Translations under genes and position numbers: made by a program
Part shown: in pieces, positions 17,810 to 26,076 of the stretch
How the letters are laid out: each line of letters opens with the position of its first letter
Numbering within the stretch: the stretch's first letter is position 1
Assembly: GCA_016287765.1 (NCBI GenBank)
Contig: JAEEWS010000003.1
Coordinates: 1-64,000, forward strand
Source: Lachnospiraceae bacterium
Lineage (GTDB): Bacteria; Bacillota_A; Clostridia; Lachnospirales; Lachnospiraceae
Direction: 5' to 3'
Length of the DNA stretch: 64,000 nt
Notes under the pieces: model-generated
Database searches by the model: none
What the model was told of the DNA's origin: nothing
What the model saw: only the letters and a program-made list of their open reading frames with translations

Positions 17810-19348
17810 CTAAAACAAAGCATATACGGTATCATATGCAAGATCATAAACAGTATTTGCAAAAACTCCCAGTAATACACATAGAACAGCCAGTATAACC
17901 ATTACAGCAACCATTCCGGTCCTAACTTTTCCGGTTCTTTCAAGATTTTCGTCAAAACCTTCAAAGTCCTGCCCCGGGAAAAATGCAACTATCACTATAG
18001 AAAGCAGGTACCCGGCAGTTAAAAGAGCACTCACAAGTAAAACCGCAACTCCGATATAACCTATAACACTCTCTTTAAGATCCAGAGCCCCCAGGCAAAG
18101 ATACCATTTGCTCACAAAGCCGCAAACGGGAGGAATGCCGATGAGTCCGAGAGAAGCTGTGGCAAAGGTGACAAAGGTAATAGGCATTGCCTTTCCGATA
18201 CCGCAGAGTTCCGAGCACTCATGCCTGTCCGTGGCAAAGATCACGGTTCCCGCATTCAGGAACAGGGTGGTCTTTAATACGGCATGAAAAACTATATGAA
18301 ACAATGCTCCGAAGAAAGCAATGGGATTCATGCATGAAAGCCCGAAAAGTATATAGGATACCTGACTGACGGTGGAATAAGCCAGTCTCTTTTTAAACAC
18401 CTTTTCCTTATATGCCAGCATGGAGCCCATGAACACCGTTAAAAGGGAAAGGGCCATAAAGGCATATTGTACCCAGGTTCCTTTTAACAGATCCGTTCCA
18501 ACCAGATAAAAGATCACTCTTATTATGCCAAGGACACCGGCCTTACAGATGATTCCCGAAAGCACGGCAGAGGCAGGTGCGGGAGCTACCGGATGAGCCG
18601 TGGGCAGCCAGCCGTGAAGAGGGAACATGCCTGCCTTGGCGCCGAAACCTATGATCATAAGGAACACAGATACAAGAACGATGTTCATGTCCTTACCTGC
18701 CAATGCATGAAGACTTCCTCCGGAAACAAAATCCAGGGAACCTCCGCAAGCCTTTGCAATAAATGCAAATCCGAATAAAGCACATGATGCGCCGGCTATT
18801 GAATAGTAAATGTATTTCTTTGCGGCAAATACGGCTTCTTTTGTCATATCATGGATAACAAGTACGGCTGATGTAACCGTCATTATCTCGTAAAACATAT
18901 AAAAGGTTAGAAGGTTGCCTGCCTGGGAAAGTCCTATAAGCACTCCCCACACCATGAGATAAAAGCCGAAAAATGTTCTTCCCGAAAGAGTCTTTACATT
19001 CTGCTCTTTCTCATTCTTTCTGTCATCATGCCTCATATAGTCGGTGGCATATATGCCTGTAAGAAAGAATATACCCGAGATCATCAATATAAAGATGTCC
19101 GAAATAATATCCTTTTTAAACATAGCTGTTACAATATCCGTAAAGGAAAACAGTATCACCTTTTTGATTCCGAAGGCAAAGGAAAGAAGGGTCAGCAAAA
19201 ACTGTACCGTAAATATTGCGATCATACCCTGTTTGGAAAAGGTGTGTTTATGCACTCCCATCCTCTTGGTCGCCGCAACCAGTATTCCGGCAATTATCGG
19301 AAAAAATACAGGTAAAAGTGTAATTATGTTTTTTAAAAGCTCATTCAT
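17810..19348 (-). CDS. Mrp/Mbh-type antiporter subunit (512 aa, D-like no. 2)
   Basis: Polytopic NuoL/MrpD-superfamily protein with full channel residues: TM5 glutamate in YMFYEIMTVTS, TM7 lysine in GFGAKAGMFPLHGWLP, TAHPVAPAPASAVLSG, and TM8 lysine in GIICKAGVLGIIR. The helix LAYSTVSQVSYILFG is the conserved region after TM8. About 14 hydrophobic segments span the length. It is the best match of the four to canonical MrpD/NuoM. Start ATG at 19348 follows GGGTGA. It lies between the 501- and 491-residue paralogues with short gaps, so the four genes are probably one transcript. Confidence 0.9.
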   Translation of the reverse strand: MNELLKNIITLLPVFFPIIAGILVAATKRMGVHKHTFSKQGMIAIFTVQFLLTLLSFAFGIKKVILFSFTDIVTAMFKKDIISDIFILMISGIFFLTGIYATDYMRHDDRKNEKEQNVKTLSGRTFFGFYLMVWGVLIGLSQAGNLLTFYMFYEIMTVTSAVLVIHDMTKEAVFAAKKYIYYSIAGASCALFGFAFIAKACGGSLDFVSGGSLHALAGKDMNIVLVSVFLMIIGFGAKAGMFPLHGWLPTAHPVAPAPASAVLSGIICKAGVLGIIRVIFYLVGTDLLKGTWVQYAFMALSLLTVFMGSMLAYKEKVFKKRLAYSTVSQVSYILFGLSCMNPIAFFGALFHIVFHAVLKTTLFLNAGTVIFATDRHECSELCGIGKAMPITFVTFATASLGLIGIPPVCGFVSKWYLCLGALDLKESVIGYIGVAVLLVSALLTAGYLLSIVIVAFFPGQDFEGFDENLERTGKVRTGMVAVMVILAVLCVLLGVFANTVYDLAYDTVYALF

Positions 19349-19366
19349 TCAATTCACCCGGTTTTA

Positions 19367-20872
19367 TCAAGAGAACATGGAAAGTCCTCTGGTTATTAGT
19401 TTAATGATCATATCACTGAAAGTACCCAAAAACAGGTTGGCAACAATGAAAAACGCCATAGCTCCTATATATTTGGCAGTAGGTCTGGTATTATCCACTT
19501 CTTCCGTAAGTCTGCCTCCCAGATCGGAAACAGGGGTATAAAGACAGATAAGTGCTCTGAAGAAGTAGATACAGTTAAGCACGGTACTTACAGCCAAAGC
19601 AACCAGGATCACGATCATCTTTGATCCCCCCGCTTCAGTGGCGGCATCGGCAAAGTTAATCTTGGAAACAAAGCCGGGGAAAAAGGGAATTCCCACCATG
19701 GAAAAAGCACCCACCGCAAATGCAACACTTGCCACCTTGTTTCTGTAGCCTGCACCTTTGATAGCATCAAGTTTTGTGGAATGCCCGGATACTTCCTTTA
19801 TGCCTCCAAGGGATGTAAATATCATGGACTTGGTTGCACCATGAGCAAAAATGTGGAACACGGCCGCCACAACACCTGCCGTGTTGCCGATGCCTATGCC
19901 CATAAAGATATATCCTATCTGAGCCACCGAAGAATAGGCCGTCATACGCTTTACATCTTTTTGGGCTATGGCGAACACAGATCCGAATATCATGGCCATG
20001 ATACCGAAAACAAAAACAATATCGTTAACACCCGTTTCAAGCACTGTTTCCCAGCCGATCGCCCTGTAATAGATCTTTATCAAAAGAACTATGTACGCCT
20101 TAAGCACAAGGCTGGAAAGAATGGCACTGGACGAAATGGTGGATGCGGTATGTGCATCCGGAAGCCAGGAATGAAATGGAAACAGGGCACTTTTAATGGA
20201 AAGGCCTATGGTGATCAGCGCTATTATGATCGTAAAGGGTTCGGCATATTCCTTTATTGTGCTGGTAACCACCGCATACTTTATGTTTGACAGGAGAAGA
20301 TGTCCGGTCACATCATAGAGCAAAGTGATACCGATAAGCAAAAGACCTGAACCCAAAAGGCTCATGATCATATATTTTGCGGAAGAGAAATAGGCTCTTC
20401 CGTTACCCATAACTGCCACAAGACCTGCGGCGGTAATGGTATTGATCTCCACAAATACGTAGGCGGTAAAAATGTCGTTGGTATAAGTAAGTGCAAGAAG
20501 GGAACTCATCATCAGACATATGAGCGTGTAATAAAGATTGATCTTACTCTCTTCCACATCCTCATATATATGCTTCTCTCCCGCTATGACCGACAGATAC
20601 ATGATAACGGAAAAGAAGACTGCAAGAACCCCTTCAAGGACTCCGGCTCTCAATTCATTTCCGAAGGGAGCTCCGAAATGACCCATCTGATAAATGAAGG
20701 AGCCGTCAATGTGCACGGTATAGCCGAGAACAGCCGCCGACGAGATCACAAGCACCGATAAAAGTCCATAGGTCACATATCTGGCCATGTTCTTCTTAAG
20801 CACCGAACATACAACGCCGCACATCAGACACAGGATAATGGAGAACATAGGGAAATTGGTGCAAAAATCCAT
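19367..20872 (-). CDS. Mrp/Mbh-type antiporter subunit (501 aa, D-like no. 1)
   Basis: Polytopic NuoL/MrpD-superfamily protein. TM5 glutamate is in YVFVEINTITAAG, TM7 lysine in GLSIKSALFPFHSWLP, and TM8 lysine in SSLVLKAYIVLLIK. DAHTASTISSSAIL takes the place of the commoner DAHPVAPAPVSALL, which together with VFVEINT gives it a Mbh-H-like flavour. Its ATG overlaps the stop of mrpC by one base (TAATG), so it is the direct partner of the NuoK-like subunit, matching the canonical C-D order of Mrp operons. Confidence 0.88.
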   Translation of the reverse strand: MDFCTNFPMFSIILCLMCGVVCSVLKKNMARYVTYGLLSVLVISSAAVLGYTVHIDGSFIYQMGHFGAPFGNELRAGVLEGVLAVFFSVIMYLSVIAGEKHIYEDVEESKINLYYTLICLMMSSLLALTYTNDIFTAYVFVEINTITAAGLVAVMGNGRAYFSSAKYMIMSLLGSGLLLIGITLLYDVTGHLLLSNIKYAVVTSTIKEYAEPFTIIIALITIGLSIKSALFPFHSWLPDAHTASTISSSAILSSLVLKAYIVLLIKIYYRAIGWETVLETGVNDIVFVFGIMAMIFGSVFAIAQKDVKRMTAYSSVAQIGYIFMGIGIGNTAGVVAAVFHIFAHGATKSMIFTSLGGIKEVSGHSTKLDAIKGAGYRNKVASVAFAVGAFSMVGIPFFPGFVSKINFADAATEAGGSKMIVILVALAVSTVLNCIYFFRALICLYTPVSDLGGRLTEEVDNTRPTAKYIGAMAFFIVANLFLGTFSDMIIKLITRGLSMFS

Positions 20873-21255
20873 TATTTGCCCTCCTTCCTGATGATCTGCA
20901 TTATCTCATCCATCTCAAGGGTATGATATCTCCAGTAAAGCCTTATGGTAAGCGCCAGCATAACGGCGGTAACACTTACGGACACAACAATACCCGTAAG
21001 CACCAGACCTGTGGGAATGGGATTTATATAACTTTCCATTTCCGTAACTCCGTCTGTGACGATGGGGGCTTTTCTTCCGAAAACAAAGCCCTTGGCAGCC
21101 AGAAACAGATAGACTGAGGAATCCATTATGTTGAGTCCCATGATTTTTTTAATAAGGTTGGGATGAAGGAACAAAGTGGTAAAGCCTATACCGAAAAGGA
21201 TAATTGCCACTCCTTCGAAAAGGTTGGAACTGATATAATCTATGACAGCCTGCAT
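20872..21255 (-). CDS. mrpC: MrpC/NuoK-like antiporter subunit
   Basis: A 127-residue protein with three hydrophobic helices, as in NuoK/MrpC. The second helix region, LFLHPNLIKKIMGLNIMDS, has the family arrangement including KKIMGLNI, and the following loop and third helix (NPIPTGLVLTGIVVSVSVTA) match MrpC, including the PLPQALVLTAIVI-like segment. The start is the ATG at 21255, six bases after GGAGGG; longer frames would overlap the upstream gene by about 70 bases without need. It lies one base after the preceding stop. Confidence 0.9.
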   Translation of the reverse strand: MQAVIDYISSNLFEGVAIILFGIGFTTLFLHPNLIKKIMGLNIMDSSVYLFLAAKGFVFGRKAPIVTDGVTEMESYINPIPTGLVLTGIVVSVSVTAVMLALTIRLYWRYHTLEMDEIMQIIRKEGK

Positions 21256-21256
21256 A

Positions 21257-22246
21257 TCAAAGCCCTCCTTTTCTGAACATACCGTAAAACGAATACATGG
21301 TGCAGGCAACCACAGCGCCCACACAGATATTTAGAGGCAGGATGAGTCCCGCACTGATTATGTCTCCTGCTGTTCCCTTTGAAATTATGCTGTGGATACC
21401 GTTGGCTCCGGTAAAGAAAGCATAGGTCTTGGAGATAGAATAAAACAGCAAAGCACTGACGGAAACCACTGAGAATGTCTTCTGCGTAAAGAAGCTTTCC
21501 GTCTTTTTAAATCCGAATGCATTTAAATAAAGGATGAGCCCCGCACCGATTATCGCACCTCCGGAGAAGCCTCCTCCGGGGCTTAAATGACCGTTCAAAA
21601 TAACATAGATACCAAACACGATGATAACGGGTACAAGTATTCCCGTAGCCCATACAAGGATGGGATCGTTCTTGGGTTCATAGGCTCTGTCGTTCTCAAG
21701 GGAAATGAAGCGTTTCCCTTTTTCCGAATCAGGATCGATCTTTAAAAGGATCATTACACAGACAGCGGCTATAAAAAGAACATGAGACTCTCCCAATGTA
21801 TCAAAGGCACGATAATCAAGAATCATTCCGGCTACAATGTTCACTGCTCCCGTATCCTTGATACCGTCTTCTATATATTTTTTTGAAACCTCGTTATTGG
21901 CAGGATTTTCAGGTTCCCCGTAATCCGGAAGGTTTGCCACCGTGACCAAAAGGATCGCGATTACAGCCACGCATGTGATAACTGCAAACAAACGGTAAAA
22001 ACGTTCATACAGTTTTACCGCTCTTCGCTCGGTTTCTTCGGACCGCTCTTCTATAAGCTCGGCGATCTGAACCTTTTTCTTGTTTAATTCCGCTTCTTCA
22101 AAGAAATTTCGATGACGTCTGTCCTCCAGTTCCTCAGTTTCCACATTGAAGCCGGATTGCTCATCAAAAAGATCTTTTTCACCGTTAACAAAGCGGACGA
22201 TCTTTCTCCATAAAGTTTTTTCGTAATCACTTCTGACTCTGCTCAT
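21257..22246 (-). CDS. mrpB: Fused MbhE-like and MrpB-like antiporter subunit
   Basis: A 329-residue protein. Residues 1-90 are charged and probably cytoplasmic (ELNKKKVQIAELIEERSEET), an extension I cannot assign. A first hydrophobic part contains GAVNIVAGMILDYRAFDTLGE, the signature of the C-terminal part of MrpA (MbhE). The second part has ILNGHLSPGGGFSGGAIIGAG, the MrpB/MbhF signature (normally GHxxPGGGFxGG). The order corresponds to MbhE followed by MbhF in archaeal Mbh operons, here joined in one frame. It precedes mrpC with one base between. Confidence 0.87.
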   Translation of the reverse strand: MSRVRSDYEKTLWRKIVRFVNGEKDLFDEQSGFNVETEELEDRRHRNFFEEAELNKKKVQIAELIEERSEETERRAVKLYERFYRLFAVITCVAVIAILLVTVANLPDYGEPENPANNEVSKKYIEDGIKDTGAVNIVAGMILDYRAFDTLGESHVLFIAAVCVMILLKIDPDSEKGKRFISLENDRAYEPKNDPILVWATGILVPVIIVFGIYVILNGHLSPGGGFSGGAIIGAGLILYLNAFGFKKTESFFTQKTFSVVSVSALLFYSISKTYAFFTGANGIHSIISKGTAGDIISAGLILPLNICVGAVVACTMYSFYGMFRKGGL

Positions 22247-22275
22247 TTATTTTCTCCGTAAAGATAAGCTCCGGA

Positions 22276-22581
22276 TCACATGTCTGCGGAACGGTCTTTT
22301 TCCTTCTCATCCATGGGTGCCTTGTTATCTTCGTTCTTTTTGTCATTCATGGCATGTATCTTTTTAAGGGTCACAAAGAACAAAAGTGATGTAACCCCCG
22401 CTCCAACGGCAGCCTCCGTAATAGCAAGATCCGGGGACTCCAAAACCATCCAGAGTATTGACATTATGATACTGTAGGACATGAAGATTATTACCGATGT
22501 AAGGAAGTTCTTGCAAAAGCAGGTAGAGATCGCACATATGATCAGAAATCCCAATAAAACAAAAGTAAAGGCATTAATCAT
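22276..22581 (-). CDS. DUF4040/MbhD-like antiporter subunit
   Basis: A 101-residue membrane protein with about three helices, ending in a charged tail. SPDLAITEAAVGAGVTSLLF is the signature of DUF4040, the piece that forms the C-terminal region of full-length MrpA and stands alone as MbhD in Mbh complexes. The ATG at 22581 is preceded by GGAGGAAAAGCAAA and overlaps the end of mrpG by 8 bases, so it is preferred over an ATG 45 bases upstream. Gene order G-(MbhD)-(E/B)-C matches Mbh/Mrp operons. Confidence 0.88.
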   Translation of the reverse strand: MINAFTFVLLGFLIICAISTCFCKNFLTSVIIFMSYSIIMSILWMVLESPDLAITEAAVGAGVTSLLFFVTLKKIHAMNDKKNEDNKAPMDEKEKDRSADM

Positions 22582-22924
22582 TTTGCTTTTCCTCCTTTTC
22601 CAATTCCTTAAGGGAAACACTGACAAATTCTTTTCCCTCCGCCTCCGGATCGGTGGTATATTCCAGCTTTGCTAAAAAATGACCGGCTACCGGACTTGTG
22701 ATCCAAAGAAAAACAAGAATGAGTACCAATTTAACGGAAACAAATTGAAATCCGTAATAAACAATGCCTCCGGACACAGCCAGAAGCAGGCCCAAAGTGT
22801 CTCCCAAAGCTGCCGCATGCATACGGTTGAGCACATATTTAAATTTGTATATTCCAAACACTGCTGTCATGTAGATCAATGCACCCGAAATAAAAAGGAT
22901 GGCTGAAATTATCTCTCTGATCAT
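22574..22924 (-). CDS. mrpG: Mrp antiporter subunit G
   Basis: A 116-residue protein with three predicted helices. The family motif appears as FGIYKFKYVLNRMHAAALGDTLG, equivalent to the RLHAATKADTLG region of MrpG/MnhG, followed by ITSPVAGHFLAK in the third helix. The tail is acidic and lysine-rich. It overlaps mrpF by four bases (ATGA) and the DUF4040 gene by eight. Role is structural and in cation/proton coupling of the antiporter complex. Confidence 0.92.
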   Translation of the reverse strand: MIREIISAILFISGALIYMTAVFGIYKFKYVLNRMHAAALGDTLGLLLAVSGGIVYYGFQFVSVKLVLILVFLWITSPVAGHFLAKLEYTTDPEAEGKEFVSVSLKELEKEEKQND

Positions 22925-23241
22925 TTTTCATCCTCCTTATCTTCCGCTTCGCCGTCTTCGACCGTTCTCTCCTTATAGACTCCCATATATATCTTTGAAA
23001 GTACTATCACCGACAGGAAGGAAATCAGCGTATAAAGTAAAGCAACATCAAGAAGCCATCCTTCTCCCAGAGAAATGGAAAGCATGATTATTATAACGTC
23101 GGTCATGGTGCCGATCATGTTTACCGCCAGGATCCTGTCTGCAAGACGAGGTCCTTTGATGACCCTGATAAGGGCAAGGATCATGCATACACCGAGGATA
23201 CATATGCAGGTTTTCAAAACATAGGATAAAATAGGGCTCAT
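22921..23241 (-). CDS. mrpF: Mrp antiporter subunit F
   Basis: A 106-residue protein with three helices. VIKGPRLADRILAVNMIGT matches the MrpF signature (RGPTxxDRVxAxDxxG), and the third helix DVALLYTLISFLSVIVLSK is typical. The conserved second aspartate of many family members is replaced by asparagine (AVNMIG). The C-terminal 20 residues are highly charged. Four-base overlaps join it to mrpE and mrpG. Confidence 0.92.
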   Translation of the reverse strand: MSPILSYVLKTCICILGVCMILALIRVIKGPRLADRILAVNMIGTMTDVIIIMLSISLGEGWLLDVALLYTLISFLSVIVLSKIYMGVYKERTVEDGEAEDKEDEK

Positions 23242-23705
23242 TTAATATCACTCTCCATCTTTTTCAACTGTTTAACAAAAACAGAATTGTTTATCCCCAT
23301 GGCCATTTCCTTATCCAGGCAATGAACCGTGTACCTGTTTCCTTCAAGATGTACGGTAATGGTGCCGGGGGTCAGCGTAATGGATTCCGCCAGCAGCACC
23401 TTGTGATGTTCCTCTTTAAAATTCTTCCTGAAAGAGACCACTCTGGGCTCAACTTCCAGTTTGGAATTATAGATATAATAAATGACCTTGCAATTGGCAA
23501 CGATCACTTCCTTTATTAGGATAAGCAGGTATAAAAGAAACTTTAATCCTCTCTTAAGGAGTTGAAACTCCCTCTTCGGAGAATAACCGACAAAACGGTA
23601 TAAAAACAGATAAAGGGCTACGCAAATAAGAGCCCCTATCGTAAATATTTCCCATGTAATTTTTCCATTTAACACTATCCAGAAAAGAAGAAGCAAAAAT
23701 AACAT
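23238..23705 (-). CDS. mrpE: Mrp antiporter subunit E
   Basis: The first gene of the antiporter operon, 155 residues with two to three N-terminal helices and a cytoplasmic C-terminal domain. SITLTPGTITVHLEGNRYTV is the MrpE signature (xxxTPGTxxxxL). The ATG at 23705 has an excellent ribosome-binding site (AAGGAGG, six-base spacing) that directly abuts the T-tract of the terminator-like hairpin at 23719-23758. The next gene overlaps by four bases. Confidence 0.93.
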   Translation of the reverse strand: MLFLLLLFWIVLNGKITWEIFTIGALICVALYLFLYRFVGYSPKREFQLLKRGLKFLLYLLILIKEVIVANCKVIYYIYNSKLEVEPRVVSFRKNFKEEHHKVLLAESITLTPGTITVHLEGNRYTVHCLDKEMAMGINNSVFVKQLKKMESDIK

Positions 23706-23718
23706 GTCTTTCCTCCTT

Positions 23719-23758
23719 AAAAAAGCACCAAGCGCTGTGTTTAATATCGCTGGTGCTT
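23719..23758 (-). terminator. Intrinsic terminator (or attenuator) between ftsZ and mrpE
   Basis: On the minus strand AAGCACCAGCG pairs with CGC-TTGGTGCTT (one bulged base), loop about 13 nt, and six T residues follow (23724-23719, partly in the stem). It begins 13 bases after the ftsZ stop, and its T-tract is adjacent to the mrpE ribosome-binding site. Confidence 0.75.
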
Positions 23759-23770
23759 AGTAATGGTAAA
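23741..23770 (-). promoter_or_regulatory. Candidate promoter for the antiporter operon, inside the terminator
   Basis: TTTACC (23770-23765) and TATTAA (23746-23741) are 18 bases apart; each matches the sigma-A consensus at four positions. Transcripts from here would begin in the loop of the ftsZ terminator and so could not form its stem. The match is modest and the region AT-rich. Confidence 0.3.
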
Positions 23771-25096
23771 TTATTTTTTATTTTTCAGGAACTCAGGAAT
23801 GTTTATACCGTTCTTTTCGGAAGACGCCGCATTACTGGGTGTGGAAAGATTCTGCTGAACATTTGTCTGAGGTCTGACAGGCTGAGCAAAGGAGTTTGGA
23901 CGACTCTCGTAGGATGAATTCGTCTTGGGAGGAGTCTGAACCGGTCTTTGAGGCTGGGTACTGCTCTGTGAAGGTGTTCCCGTATAAGGTTTATTCTTCT
24001 GCATAAAGCTGGGAATATTGCTCCGATAAGAACTTCCTGCTGTAGAAGAACTACCTGTGGAGGGCTTAAAACCCGAGTTCTGCTTTCCAAGGAATGACAT
24101 CTTGGGGTCGCTGAATCCGAAGCCACCCAAAGAACCCATACCTGTATTGGATTCTATGCCTGTAGCAATAACCGTGATCATGACTCTGTCAGTCATTGTA
24201 GTATCTTCATCTGCACCGAAGATGATATTTGCATTCTTATCTGCAAGCTCCCGAACCTTGTCGGCAGCTTCCTGAACCTCAAGCAACGAAATATCACCGG
24301 AGAAGCTTAAGATGATATCCTTTGCACCATTGATGGTAGTCTCCAGCAAAGGTGAAGAAATAGCTTCATCGATAGCCTTAACACACTTGTCGTCTCCACT
24401 GCCGCATCCGATACCGATGTGGGCAACGCCCTTGTCCTTCATAACCTTGGAAACATCCGCGAAGTCAAGGTTGATAAGAGCATCCTTGGTCATTAGATCT
24501 GTAATGCCCTGGACGGATTGTTTGAGAACTTCATCCGCTTTTCTCAAAGCTTCACTCATCGAGGTTCTCTTGTCAACGATCTGAAGAAGCTTATCGTTGG
24601 GGATTATAATAAGTGTATCAACGTTGTGTCTCAGCTTGTCAATGCCGCCCACAGCGTTTTCCATACGTACTCTGCCTTCAAAAGTAAAGGGCTTTGTTAC
24701 TACACCGACCGTAAGGATGCCCATCTCTTTTGCAATGGACGCAATTACGGGGGTAGCTCCTGTTCCTGTTCCGCCGCCCATTCCACAGGTTACGAATACC
24801 ATATCCGCACCACGGACAACTTCGGCGATCTCTTCTCGGCTCTCCTCGGCACTCTTTTCACCCTTTTCGGGATCAGCACCGCATCCAAGTCCTTTGGTGA
24901 GCTTTTCACCGATCTGAATGCAAGTGGAAGCCTTGCAATTACTGAGCTGCTGCTTATCGGTATTGGCGCATACAAAATCTATACCGCCGATCCCCTCTTC
25001 GATCATTCTGTTGACGGCATTGTTACCTGCTCCGCCGACTCCTATTACAAGAATTCTTGCACTGTTTGAAAAATTTTCACTGGTAATCTCGATCAA
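23771..25096 (-). CDS. ftsZ: Cell division protein FtsZ
   Basis: FtsZ is the tubulin-like GTPase that forms the division ring. The 441-residue protein has [14 protein letters not shown], the GTP-binding loop [15 protein letters not shown] and [11 protein letters not shown] (T7 loop, catalytic aspartate). A Ser/Pro/Gln-rich linker (about 325-425) leads to the conserved C-terminal peptide [11 protein letters not shown], which binds FtsA/SepF-type anchors. The start codon is TTG at 25096, with GGAGGG seven bases upstream; the next in-frame ATG would delete the first nucleotide-binding strand, so TTG is well supported. ftsA is not in this window. Confidence 0.98.
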   Translation of the reverse strand: MIEITSENFSNSARILVIGVGGAGNNAVNRMIEEGIGGIDFVCANTDKQQLSNCKASTCIQIGEKLTKGLGCGADPEKGEKSAEESREEIAEVVRGADMVFVTCGMGGGTGTGATPVIASIAKEMGILTVGVVTKPFTFEGRVRMENAVGGIDKLRHNVDTLIIIPNDKLLQIVDKRTSMSEALRKADEVLKQSVQGITDLMTKDALINLDFADVSKVMKDKGVAHIGIGCGSGDDKCVKAIDEAISSPLLETTINGAKDIILSFSGDISLLEVQEAADKVRELADKNANIIFGADEDTTMTDRVMITVIATGIESNTGMGSLGGFGFSDPKMSFLGKQNSGFKPSTGSSSTAGSSYRSNIPSFMQKNKPYTGTPSQSSTQPQRPVQTPPKTNSSYESRPNSFAQPVRPQTNVQQNLSTPSNAASSEKNGINIPEFLKNKK

Positions 25097-25177
25097 GAGT
25101 CCGCCCTCCTTAAATCATTTAGTCTGATATATATTGTCTAAAAAATCTCGAAATTAAAACTTGTATCATAACCCACA

Positions 25178-25199
25178 AAAGCACAACATATTGTGCTTT
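25178..25199. repeat. 9-bp palindrome in the ftsZ leader
   Basis: AAAGCACAA (25178-25186) and TTGTGCTTT (25191-25199) are perfect reverse complements around CATA. It lies between ftsQ and ftsZ, roughly 20 bases downstream of a possible ftsZ transcription start. On the minus strand only four U residues follow, then GUGGG, so it is a poor terminator; an operator or leader hairpin is equally likely. The 197-base gap 25097-25293 otherwise holds only the promoter candidate. Confidence 0.6.
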
Positions 25200-25227
25200 A
25201 AAAAAATCACATACAAAACTAATGTAT

Positions 25228-25256
25228 ATAATATAGTTATTTCATCAAGAAATCAA
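25228..25256 (-). promoter_or_regulatory. Candidate sigma-A promoter for ftsZ
   Basis: TTGATT (25256-25251) and TATTAT (25233-25228) are exactly 17 bases apart, matching consensus at four and five positions. It would give an ftsZ mRNA leader of about 125 nt carrying the palindrome at 25178-25199. AT-rich background lowers confidence. Confidence 0.45.
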
Positions 25257-25293
25257 GTCCTTTTTATAAAAAAAACCACATCTGACGCAGGTC

Positions 25294-26076
25294 TTATTCT
25301 ACGCCGGAAGAATCCTCCTTCTTTTCCTCTTCATCTGTCGAATCCGGCTTAAGGATGATGTCCGTGTTTTCTTCGGAGTAATTCTTCATGTCAAGGGTTC
25401 CTCCTATCTCGGAAGCCTTCTCGTAAACACTCTTTAAAGCCCCCAGCTTTGAATCGTATTTTCCGGCTTTTCCCAGAAGTATCACAAGCCTGTCGCCATA
25501 CAGAGTGATCTCATTATTCTTATTGAAGTTCATCTCATAAACAGGTATATCATATTTTTTTAAAAGCTTGGTCACCTCAAGCACAATGCCGAACAACGAC
25601 TGTTTTTGAACGTTCAGCTGCTTAAAAACCACCGCTTCGTCAAAGTTGAGTCCCGTAACCTTTGGTATCCCCTTTGGTCTTTCGGCCGCACTTTCCGTAA
25701 TAAATCCGTCTTTATCAAAGCAGAAATAGCTGCCCATGATCTCTATACAACCCACCACTTCATCTTCATAAACCCTGATGCTGACCGAGTTCTTATCCAC
25801 CAGTTTCACAGTATAACTGTTAATGAAAGGAATATCTTTCTTACTGTTAAATCTGTTCTTTGCCCAAAAGATCAAAGTATTGGAATAGACACCCTCATGT
25901 CCCAGAATATCATAAAACTCCGAAGGAGTGTATCTGGTCACTCCTTGAACGGTAACATATTTAAGCCTTGTGAACATGATGATCCCCGTGCTCATAAGGA
26001 TGATCACAAAAAACAGGATCAGGTTAACTATCCTGGGGCTTGCAATATTCTTTTCTTTAAAGGATTTACTCGACAT
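25294..26076 (-). CDS. ftsQ: Cell division protein FtsQ/DivIB
   Basis: A bitopic membrane protein of the divisome. The 260-residue product has a short cytoplasmic N-terminus, one helix (IVNLILFFVIILMSTGIIMF), then an extracellular POTRA domain beginning FTRLKYVTVQGVTRYTPSEF and a beta domain (VVGCIEIMGSYFCFDKDGFI) as in FtsQ/DivIB. The tail is acidic (STDEEEKKEDSSG). It overlaps ftsW by 11 bp. FtsQ family sequences vary strongly, but the POTRA pattern, topology and neighbours ftsW and ftsZ make this secure. Confidence 0.9.
   Translation of the reverse strand: MSSKSFKEKNIASPRIVNLILFFVIILMSTGIIMFTRLKYVTVQGVTRYTPSEFYDILGHEGVYSNTLIFWAKNRFNSKKDIPFINSYTVKLVDKNSVSIRVYEDEVVGCIEIMGSYFCFDKDGFITESAAERPKGIPKVTGLNFDEAVVFKQLNVQKQSLFGIVLEVTKLLKKYDIPVYEMNFNKNNEITLYGDRLVILLGKAGKYDSKLGALKSVYEKASEIGGTLDMKNYSEENTDIILKPDSTDEEEKKEDSSGVE

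Noticed and set aside
25178..25199. Palindrome upstream of ftsZ as an ftsQ terminator
   Set aside because: The stem is good but the following sequence on the minus strand is UUUUGUGGG, a poor U-tract; kept as an undefined repeat instead.
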